This document shows, in pieces, positions 1 to 4,897 of a DNA stretch of 7,641 nucleotides (the stretch's first letter is position 1; every line of letters starts with the position of its first letter). This DNA is from Bacteriovoracaceae bacterium UBA2428. Its GTDB lineage: Bacteria > Bdellovibrionota > UBA2428. Below the pieces are notes generated by a model, which saw only the letters and a list, made by a program, of their open reading frames with translations, was not told the origin of the DNA and searched no databases. Made by a program: the position numbers and the translations under genes. The stretch is from contig DDRA01000160.1 of assembly GCA_002343545.1 (NCBI GenBank), positions 7,049-14,689 on the forward strand, given 5' to 3'.

Positions 1-1
1 C

Positions 2-832
2 GACGGCGTGAACGACGCGCCCGCCCTCAAGCAAGCCAATATCGGGGTCGCGATGGGCATCACGGGAACTTCGGTTTCCAAGGAAGCGGCCGAGCTCGTG
101 CTGACGGACGATAACTTCGCGACGATCCGGGCGGCCGTCGAGGAAGGGCGCCGCGTCTACGACAACCTCGTCAAGTCGCTCGCCTTCGTGCTGCCCACGA
201 ACCTGGGCGAGGCGCTCATCATCCTGGTCGCCGTGCTCTTTTTCCCCATCGTAGACGGGCAAGCGCTCATGCCCATCCTTCCGGTCCAGATTTTGTGGAT
301 CAACCTCGTCGCGACGGTCGCGCTCGCGTTGCCGCTCGCCTTCGAGGCCAAAGAACCTGACCTCATGGCGCGCAAGCCCCGGGATCCCTCGGCGCCGCTG
401 CTCGGCCGCTTCGTGCTTTACCGGACGGTGATGGTGGCGTTGCTCATGGCGGCGGGCTCCATCGGGCTCTTCCTCTACGAGTACGAGGCCCTCCTCAAGG
501 CCGGCGTCGAAGGCGCCCTCGCGCTGCGCGAAGCGCAGACGATGGCCGTCACGACGGTGATCTTCTTTCAGATCTTCTACCTCTTCAATTGCCGTTCGCT
601 CCTGGGCAGCGTCTTCACGATCGGGGTCTTCTCGAACCGGGTCGTCTTCGTGGGCATCTTGGGGCTCGTCGCGCTCCACGCGGCTTTCGTGCACGCGCCC
701 TTCCTGCAGGCGCTCTTCGGCACGGCCTCGCTCAGCGGGGCGGCTTGGGCGAAGGCCATCGCGGCCGGCGCGATCGTCTGGCCGGTCGTGGCCATCGAGA
801 AGTTCGTGCGCTCACGCCGCGAACGCGTGTAA
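2..832 (+). CDS. P2-type cation-transporting ATPase (CtpF-like), C-terminal part, 5' end outside window
   Basis: The frame is open from the window edge; 276 residues are visible, ending at TAA. It is an inner-membrane pump that couples ATP hydrolysis to cation transport. The fragment begins inside the DGVND hinge motif of the P domain (residues 1-5), followed by the GVAMGITGT and VLTDDNF blocks typical of P2 ATPases. Membrane segments then follow: M5 about 56-81 with PTNLGE (N67, E70 at the positions of SERCA Asn768 and Glu771), M6 about 93-112, M7 140-160, M8 181-197, M9 212-231 and M10 248-269. M6 reads WINLVATVALAL, so the SERCA Asp800 position is not acidic. The PTNLGE, PILPVQILWIN, AFEAKEPDLM, RKPRDP and FYLFNCRSL blocks recall Mycobacterium tuberculosis CtpF. 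The family is secure; the transported ion is not determined. The tail RSRRERV is encoded partly by the first unit of a tandem repeat. The gene converges on the Dps gene. Confidence 0.93.
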   Translation, partial: DGVNDAPALKQANIGVAMGITGTSVSKEAAELVLTDDNFATIRAAVEEGRRVYDNLVKSLAFVLPTNLGEALIILVAVLFFPIVDGQALMPILPVQILWINLVATVALALPLAFEAKEPDLMARKPRDPSAPLLGRFVLYRTVMVALLMAAGSIGLFLYEYEALLKAGVEGALALREAQTMAVTTVIFFQIFYLFNCRSLLGSVFTIGVFSNRVVFVGILGLVALHAAFVHAPFLQALFGTASLSGAAWAKAIAAGAIVWPVVAIEKFVRSRRERV

Positions 833-900
833 GGCGCGAACGCGTGTAAGGCGCGAAGGCGTCTAAGGTGCAAACGCGTTTGAGGCGCGAACGCATCGGC
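816..900. repeat. Five 17-bp tandem repeat units
   Basis: Five consecutive 17-bp units run 816-832, 833-849, 850-866, 867-883 and 884-900, with a consensus close to GGCGCGAACGCGTGTAA. Units 1 and 2 differ at one base; units 3 to 5 are progressively diverged. Unit 1 overlaps the last codons and stop of the ATPase gene. Because 17 is not a multiple of three, the TAA of units 1, 2 and 3 falls in three different frames, and unit 4 carries TGA in the first frame again. It probably arose by slippage at the 3' end of the gene. No function can be assigned. Confidence 0.85.
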
Positions 901-907
901 GCCGGAC

Positions 908-944
908 AAAGAAAAAGGCCCCGCCTTCCGAGGAAGACGGGGCC
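908..944 (-). terminator. Rho-independent terminator of the sodB-dps transcript
   Basis: A hairpin with outer stem GGCCCCG (917-923) pairing CGGGGCC (938-944), one C/A mismatch, inner stem CTTC (925-928) pairing GAAG (933-936), and a CGAG loop. Read on the minus strand, the stem is followed directly by TTTTTCTTT (916-908). It lies 27 nt past the dps stop codon, the expected place. Read on the plus strand there is no T-tract after the stem, so it is not an obvious terminator for the convergent ATPase gene. Confidence 0.9.
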
Positions 945-971
945 GCCTTGGCGAATCGGGAACGAAGCGAA

Positions 972-1424
972 TCAGAAGACGCTTTCGAGCAGCCACGCGA
1001 ACTTGTCGTGCGCGCCCGAGCGCGCGACCATAAGGTCGTGCGTGAAGAGGTCTTTCTCTTCCTCCGCCTTCTTGGCGACCCGCTTGGCGAGTTGGCTCAG
1101 CTTGCGGTGCGACTGGGCGAGGTCCTTGATCGCCTGGTCGTTGAATTGCGCGTTGCGGAACTCCTTGAGGCTCGAGTTCTCGAGGATCTGCGACAGCGAA
1201 ACGGGGGCCGGCTGCCCGATCGCGCGGATACGCTCGGCGACCTCGTCGATCGCGGTCGCGATGTCGGTGTACTGCGTTTCCGTCAGCTTGTGGATCCCGT
1301 AGAACTTGGGCCCTTCGTAGTTCCAGTGGAGCGCGTACGTCTTCATGTAGACGACGAAGGTCTCCGAGAGGAAGCTGCGAAGATCGGCTTCGTCGGACGG
1401 GGTTTTAGCGGTTTCCTTGTTCAT
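972..1424 (-). CDS. dps: Dps-family DNA-binding/mini-ferritin protein
   Basis: This 150-residue protein belongs to the Dps family, which forms dodecameric cytoplasmic shells that oxidise Fe(II) with H2O2 and store the iron, and in some members bind DNA. ALHWNYEGPKFYGIHK followed by IDEVAERIRAIG is the Dps signature. The ferroxidase ligands of E. coli Dps (H51, H63, D67, D78, E82) line up with H33, H45, E49, D60 and E64; Glu at 49 replaces the usual Asp. The N-terminal extension before the fold is short, about 12 residues with two Lys, so DNA binding through a long basic tail is not evident. The start is the ATG at 1424, preceded by AAGGAG with 5-nt spacing; a longer frame to 1466 adds residues unlike Dps and lacks that spacing. 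It lies downstream of sodB with a 20-nt overlap, which suggests translational coupling, and ends before an intrinsic terminator. Confidence 0.95.
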   Translation of the reverse strand: MNKETAKTPSDEADLRSFLSETFVVYMKTYALHWNYEGPKFYGIHKLTETQYTDIATAIDEVAERIRAIGQPAPVSLSQILENSSLKEFRNAQFNDQAIKDLAQSHRKLSQLAKRVAKKAEEEKDLFTHDLMVARSGAHDKFAWLLESVF

Positions 1425-2088
1425 GTTCTCTCCTTGGTTGTGACGGTGAAGTCCGGCAGGCGGCATCCTGGCACATCGTCGTCTCGACGTGCGCGAGGAG
1501 TTGCGGGTCGCGGTTGAGCGCCTCGGCCCATTCCCAGTTCAGGTGCTCCCAGCACTTTTCGGCGTAGGCCTTCTTTTCCGACTGGTAATCGAGGTAATAG
1601 GCGTGTTCCCAAACGTCCATGACGAGAAGCGGGCGCTCGCCGCTCGGAAGCGGCGTCTCGCCGTTCGGCGTCGTGACGACGCGAAGCTTGCCCTCGTCGT
1701 TCGTGACGAGCCACACCCATCCCGAGCCGAAGTGCGAAGCGGCCGCCTCGATCCATTCCTCGCGAAGCTCCGCGGCCTTCGCCTTGATCGGCGCGGGGGG
1801 CGCGTCGCTGGCCGTCTTAGGGAACCGCATGAGGCCCAGCGAAAACCAGAAGAAGGTGTGGTTCCAGGCCTGGGCGACTTGATTAAAGGTCGCGCCCGAG
1901 GTGGTCGAAGCGAGGTACTCGAGCATGCTCGAATGGGAGAACTCGCCCTCTTCGACGCTCTTGTTCGTTTTGTCGATGTAGGTCCGGTGGTGCTTCGAGT
2001 AGTGCGCGTCGAACTGCTCTTCGGAGAAGAGCGACGGCACGGCCGCGGCCTTTCGGTCGATGGGGGGAAGTCGATAACGTTCGTTCAT
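1405..2088 (-). CDS. sodB: Superoxide dismutase, Fe/Mn family, Fe-type by sequence
   Basis: This 227-residue enzyme should dismutate superoxide to O2 and H2O2 in the cytoplasm; no signal peptide is seen. All four metal ligands are visible: H29 (in AHYSKHH), H77 (in WNHTFFW), and D158 and H162 (in [11 protein letters not shown]). The gateway Tyr is Y37. Gln at 73 (VAQAWNH) matches Gln69 of E. coli FeSOD, and NGETPL lacks the Gln that Mn enzymes carry there (NQD), so Fe is more likely than Mn. The fold should end near [11 protein letters not shown] (residue 194). The remaining 33 residues are an unusual tail with C206 and C211 that runs into the dps gene. The ATG start suits the family N-terminus (RYRLPPID), but no clear Shine-Dalgarno precedes it. 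It is the first gene of a probable sodB-dps operon, divergent from the chemoreceptor gene. Confidence 0.95.
   Translation of the reverse strand: MNERYRLPPIDRKAAAVPSLFSEEQFDAHYSKHHRTYIDKTNKSVEEGEFSHSSMLEYLASTTSGATFNQVAQAWNHTFFWFSLGLMRFPKTASDAPPAPIKAKAAELREEWIEAAASHFGSGWVWLVTNDEGKLRVVTTPNGETPLPSGERPLLVMDVWEHAYYLDYQSEKKAYAEKCWEHLNWEWAEALNRDPQLLAHVETTMCQDAACRTSPSQPRREHEQGNR
1430..1435 (-). promoter_or_regulatory. dps Shine-Dalgarno, inside the sodB reading frame
   Basis: AAGGAG on the minus strand, 5 nt before the ATG at 1424. It decides the dps start against the longer open frame. It lies within the last codons of the sodB frame, so ribosomes finishing sodB pass over it. Confidence 0.85.
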
Positions 2089-2100
2089 ACGAGCTGGAAT

Positions 2101-2113
2101 GCAAAGCGTTTGC
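2101..2113. promoter_or_regulatory. Short palindrome just upstream of sodB, possible operator
   Basis: GCAAA, 3-nt spacer GCG, TTTGC: a perfect 5-bp dyad centred about 19 bp upstream of the sodB ATG, where a repressor would block transcription or translation. The site resembles no Fur, OxyR or SoxR box that I recognise. Arms this short can occur by chance. Confidence 0.25.
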
Positions 2114-2381
2114 CAAAGCTCGCTTTCCCTAATCTTGGGGGCTTAGGGCGAAGGAAATTGGAATTGGTCCCAAAAAGTCCCGCTTTTGGGGGGCATCTTG
2201 GCCGTCGCCCGAGCCTTTCGAAGAACTTAATGCCGGGGCGGTCCGCGCCCAAAAAACCCTGCGAGCTCCGGGGATTAGCGCGATCTCCGAGGTGCGCCGT
2301 ATTCGGCCCCCGATCGAATCCGGGAACCTGGAATGTGAGCGCCTTAAAGCCGCGGCGGGGAAGGGTCGAAACGAAGGACAG

Positions 2382-2388
2382 AAGGAAG
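2382..2388 (+). promoter_or_regulatory. Shine-Dalgarno of the chemoreceptor gene
   Basis: AAGGAAG, 9 nt before the first of two consecutive ATG codons (2398 and 2401). The spacing favours 2398. It also argues against the much longer upstream extension of the frame, which runs antisense through sodB. Confidence 0.7.
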
Positions 2389-2397
2389 ATAGACTCT

Positions 2398-4065
2398 ATG
2401 ATGAAAAGTTTCAGCTTCAAAACCAAGCTCCTCATGCTTTGCGGCATTTTGTGCGCGATGGGGGCGAGCGTCGGGATCACTTCCTACTTTGGGTTGAACC
2501 GGGTCGCCCGCGCCTATTCCAAGGTCTCGGATATCGCCCTTCCGACTGTCGTCCATCTGAACGAAATGTTCTTGGCCTACCGTAACGTCCGCATTCATCT
2601 GCGGACGCTCGGGTTGCCGGGCCTTTCGAAGGAAGCCGCGGAACGCGCGATCGAATCTGTCACCGAAAGTATGAAGGACTACGACGTGGCGGAAAAGATC
2701 TACGTCGGGGTTCCCTTCTCCGAAGGCGAAAAGGCTCTCTACGACGAAGTTTCGAAAAACTGGAAAGCCTTCCGCTCGATCGGTGAGCGCGCGCTCGCCC
2801 ACTACCGAGAAGGCACGCCGGAAGGCCGCGAGAAGATGATGGGCATCTTCTTGAAGGACTGCCCCGATGCCGCCGCGAACTACCGAGCCTCCATCAAAAA
2901 ACTCCTCGTCTTCACGCAAGAAAACTCGAACCGTGACGTCGCCGAAGCGCGATCGGCGGCGGCCATGACGAACAAACTCGTCTTGATCATGGTCATCGCG
3001 GGCATCGTGCTGGGACTTGGCGTGGGCTGGGTTTTCTCGAGCGGCATGGCCAAGACGATCTCCGCGATCTCGGACGCCCTGGGCGCGAACGCGGACCGCG
3101 TGACGGTCGCTTCGACCCAAATCGCTTCGTCGTCCCAATCCCTCTCGCAGGCGACCACCGAACAGGCTGCTTCGCTCGAAGAAACCGCGGCGTCGCTCGA
3201 GGAGATCGGCGCCATGATCACGAAGGCCGCCGACAGCGCGACGACGACGGCTTCGAGCTCCAAGGAGTCGCACGAGAAGGCCGAGCAGGGCCAGCAGGCC
3301 GTGAACCAGATGATGACCTCGATGGAGGAAATCAGCCAGAGCAACGCGGCCATCATGGAGCAGATCGAAACGAGCAACCGCCAGATGGCCGAGATCGTGA
3401 AGGTCATCCAGGAGATCGGCAACAAGACGAAGGTCATCAACGAGATCGTCTTCCAAACGAAACTCCTCTCCTTCAATGCCTCGGTCGAGGCCGCCCGCGC
3501 CGGCGAGCACGGCAAAGGCTTCGCCGTCGTCGCCGAGGAAGTCGGCAACCTGGCCGAGATGAGCGGCAACGCCGCCAAGGACATCTCGGAGATGCTCGCC
3601 GGCAGCATCTCGAAGGTCGAAGGCATCGTGAACGATACGAAGGTCAAGGTCGAGATGCTCGTCGAGCAAGGCAAGCAGAAGGTCAGCTCGGGCGTCGACG
3701 TCGCCCGCCAGTGCGCGGAAGTGCTGAACGAGATCGTACAGAACGTCTCGCGCGTCTCCGGGCTCGCCGAGGACATCTCGAGCGCCAGCAAGGAGCAGTC
3801 GCAGGGGGTGGCCGAGATCAACAAGGCCATGGGGCAGCTCGACACCGTCACGCAGCAGAACGCCGGCACGAGCGAAGAAACGGCCCGCGCGGCCGAGGAG
3901 CTTTCGGCGCAGGCCCGCTCGCTCAAGGACGCCGTCCTGGAGCTCAAGCTGGCCATCGAGGGCGCCGGAAGCGGCGAGACGGCCAAGTTTGCCGGCAAGG
4001 GAGCGAGCGTTCACGCGTTGCCGGCCCCGCGCGGCGCTTCGACCGCGACCCGCCGGGCGGCCTGA
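2398..4065 (+). CDS. Methyl-accepting chemotaxis protein, 4-helix-bundle sensor, no evident HAMP
   Basis: A 555-residue inner-membrane chemoreceptor that would signal to CheA/CheW. Order: TM1 about 10-31, a mostly helical periplasmic domain about 34-189 of the 4HB_MCP kind ([19 protein letters not shown] near its start), TM2 about 193-213, then the cytoplasmic coiled coil. The hairpin tip is near residue 370, in [39 protein letters not shown]. Candidate methylation helices are [17 protein letters not shown] before the tip and [11 protein letters not shown] after it. Only about 157 residues lie between TM2 and the tip and no recognisable HAMP follows TM2. There is no C-terminal NWETF-type pentapeptide for CheR/CheB. 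Ligand unknown. The start is the ATG at 2398, with a Shine-Dalgarno at 2382-2388; the ATG at 2401 is possible. The frame stays open upstream, but that translation is antisense to sodB and not receptor-like. No che genes are adjacent, so this is probably an orphan receptor. Confidence 0.95.
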   Translation: MMKSFSFKTKLLMLCGILCAMGASVGITSYFGLNRVARAYSKVSDIALPTVVHLNEMFLAYRNVRIHLRTLGLPGLSKEAAERAIESVTESMKDYDVAEKIYVGVPFSEGEKALYDEVSKNWKAFRSIGERALAHYREGTPEGREKMMGIFLKDCPDAAANYRASIKKLLVFTQENSNRDVAEARSAAAMTNKLVLIMVIAGIVLGLGVGWVFSSGMAKTISAISDALGANADRVTVASTQIASSSQSLSQATTEQAASLEETAASLEEIGAMITKAADSATTTASSSKESHEKAEQGQQAVNQMMTSMEEISQSNAAIMEQIETSNRQMAEIVKVIQEIGNKTKVINEIVFQTKLLSFNASVEAARAGEHGKGFAVVAEEVGNLAEMSGNAAKDISEMLAGSISKVEGIVNDTKVKVEMLVEQGKQKVSSGVDVARQCAEVLNEIVQNVSRVSGLAEDISSASKEQSQGVAEINKAMGQLDTVTQQNAGTSEETARAAEELSAQARSLKDAVLELKLAIEGAGSGETAKFAGKGASVHALPAPRGASTATRRAA

Positions 4066-4073
4066 GGCGCCCC

Positions 4074-4106
4074 AAGGTCAGAATTAGTTACTCTAATTCT
4101 GACCTT
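4074..4106. repeat. Perfect 14-bp inverted repeat, 5-nt loop
   Basis: AAGGTCAGAATTAG (4074-4087), loop TTACT, CTAATTCTGACCTT (4093-4106): 14 of 14 bases pair. It starts 9 bp after the chemoreceptor stop codon, where a terminator would sit. However, neither strand shows a T-tract after the stem: AAAATAATC follows on plus, GGGGCGCC on minus. The AT-rich stem is unlike the surrounding DNA. It could be a non-canonical terminator or mRNA stabiliser, a dispersed repeat of REP or MITE kind, or an operator for the gene at 4169. Choosing needs other copies from the genome. Confidence 0.85.
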
Positions 4107-4122
4107 AAAATAATCAATTTTA
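4106..4122. repeat. Second inverted repeat abutting the first
   Basis: TAAAAT (4106-4111), loop AATCA, ATTTTA (4117-4122). It shares base 4106 with the right arm of the larger repeat and also has a 5-nt loop. TAAAAT matches the -10 consensus at 5 of 6 positions and is about 60 bp ahead of the start at 4169, so it may contain the promoter of that gene, but no good -35 stands at the right distance. An A/T-only dyad of this size can occur by chance. Confidence 0.45.
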
Positions 4123-4156
4123 CGGATAGAGGATCGGACGCTACTTTCGCGGGGCG

Positions 4157-4162
4157 AAGGAG
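4157..4162 (+). promoter_or_regulatory. Shine-Dalgarno of the secreted-protein gene
   Basis: AAGGAG, 6 nt before the ATG at 4169. It fixes the start so that the protein opens with a signal peptide. Confidence 0.85.
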
Positions 4163-4168
4163 ATCGCC

Positions 4169-4894
4169 ATGAAAGCCGCGCTCACGATCATTTTGTCCTT
4201 TCTCTCGACCGGGTCGGCCTGGGGCCGTCCGCAGTTCCCCGGCCCCACGTCCGTCCCCGCCGATCTGCCGTCGGTGCACGGAATGCTGCTCTTCGGCGAG
4301 GAGCGCGTGTTCCTCTCGCACCTGCCGATGTTCCACTCCCCGCACGACTACCAAGTCATCCTGGAGGCTGAGCTCGACCGCGCGGCCCAATCCGCCTACC
4401 GCCGGAGCCGAATCGCTTCGCAAGAAACGGTCTACACGCTCGTTCCCGAGACTTTCGTGCTGCCGGAACTCGTCCGGTCCCCGCGTCCCTTTCGCGCCCA
4501 GCTTTATCGCGGCCACTTCGAGCGCGGCGGGGAGCTCATCGCCGGGGACGTGCGGGTGACTCTGAAGGAAGTCCTGCATTTTCGCCGTTTCGATCCGAAG
4601 GCGACGCGAAGCCGCGAGGCGAGCTACCTTCTCTTCGGCGAAGGGCGGGATCAGTACCTGGCCCATTTGATCGAGGCGAAGCCGGACTTCGACCAGGTTC
4701 TGCGCGTGCGGAGCGCGGCGCCCGTCGAGCGGGGCGGGGCGAAGACGCTCGAGCTGAAGCTCAAGGGCGCGCCCGCGACGCGTCCCCTCGCGGCGGCCGC
4801 GCTCGCGGACTTCGAGAGCGCGCTCGATGCCAAGCGCCTCCGGCTACGGGTCGAGTCGAGTCTCTACCTGGAGCACGGGGATCTCGCGCACTAG
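4169..4894 (+). CDS. Exported protein of unknown function with His cluster
   Basis: A 241-residue protein that I cannot assign to a named family. Residues 1-19 form a signal peptide: Lys2, a hydrophobic core ALTIILSFL, and an AWG or GSA cleavage site, giving a mature protein of about 222 residues in the periplasm or outside the cell. There is no lipobox Cys and no second membrane segment; in fact no Cys occurs anywhere. Close after the signal comes VHGMLLFGEERVFLSHLPMF and then HSPHDYQ, with H37, H51, H56 and H59, a grouping that could bind a metal. Later blocks that look conserved in style are ETVYTLVPETF (86-96), LYRGHFERGGE (112-122) and KEVLHFRRFDP (133-143), followed by YLLFGEGRDQYLAHLI. 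The alternating hydrophobic pattern suggests mostly beta structure. The start is fixed by AAGGAG at 4157. It converges on the lipoprotein gene with 3 nt between stops. That it is a real gene is well supported; function unknown. Confidence 0.85.
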   Translation: MKAALTIILSFLSTGSAWGRPQFPGPTSVPADLPSVHGMLLFGEERVFLSHLPMFHSPHDYQVILEAELDRAAQSAYRRSRIASQETVYTLVPETFVLPELVRSPRPFRAQLYRGHFERGGELIAGDVRVTLKEVLHFRRFDPKATRSREASYLLFGEGRDQYLAHLIEAKPDFDQVLRVRSAAPVERGGAKTLELKLKGAPATRPLAAAALADFESALDAKRLRLRVESSLYLEHGDLAH

Positions 4895-4897
4895 CGG

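Larger units (their letters stand above)
2089..2397. other. Divergent intergenic region between sodB and the chemoreceptor gene
   Basis: These 309 bp must hold the promoters of both divergent genes, but I find no convincing -35/-10 pair, sigma-28 or sigma-54 site by eye. Three short inverted repeats are visible: GCAAA-GCG-TTTGC at 2101-2113, 12 bp from the sodB start; CCCTAA (2127-2132) with TTAGGG (2143-2148); and CCCAAAA (2169-2175) with TTTTGGG (2184-2190), an 8-nt loop that could form a hairpin. The part nearest sodB (2101-2190) is poorer in GC than its surroundings. Open frames crossing the region look like high-GC artefacts and show no protein family features. Confidence 0.6.

Noticed and set aside
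816..900. Tandem repeats as a CRISPR array
   Set aside because: The 17-bp units are contiguous, with no spacers, and no cas gene is present.
1425..1466. Longer Dps start at 1466
   Set aside because: The extra 14 residues lie inside sodB coding sequence, are unlike Dps N-termini, and the ATG at 1424 has an ideal Shine-Dalgarno.
1489..2397. Long in-frame extension upstream of the chemoreceptor (about 300 codons)
   Set aside because: It is antisense to sodB, shows Arg-rich shadow composition, and a good Shine-Dalgarno precedes the ATG at 2398, which begins a typical receptor TM1.
2344..4014. Long open frames on the minus strand across the chemoreceptor gene
   Set aside because: Typical antisense shadows in high-GC coding DNA; low complexity, no family features, and the plus strand encodes a clear receptor.
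4074..4122. Standard Rho-independent terminator of the chemoreceptor gene
   Set aside because: The stem is followed by A-rich sequence, not a T-tract; kept as an inverted repeat of unknown role.
4088..4666. Minus-strand open frame opposite the exported protein
   Set aside because: It covers the AT-rich repeat island and is antisense to a gene with Shine-Dalgarno and signal peptide; the translation has no recognisable domain.
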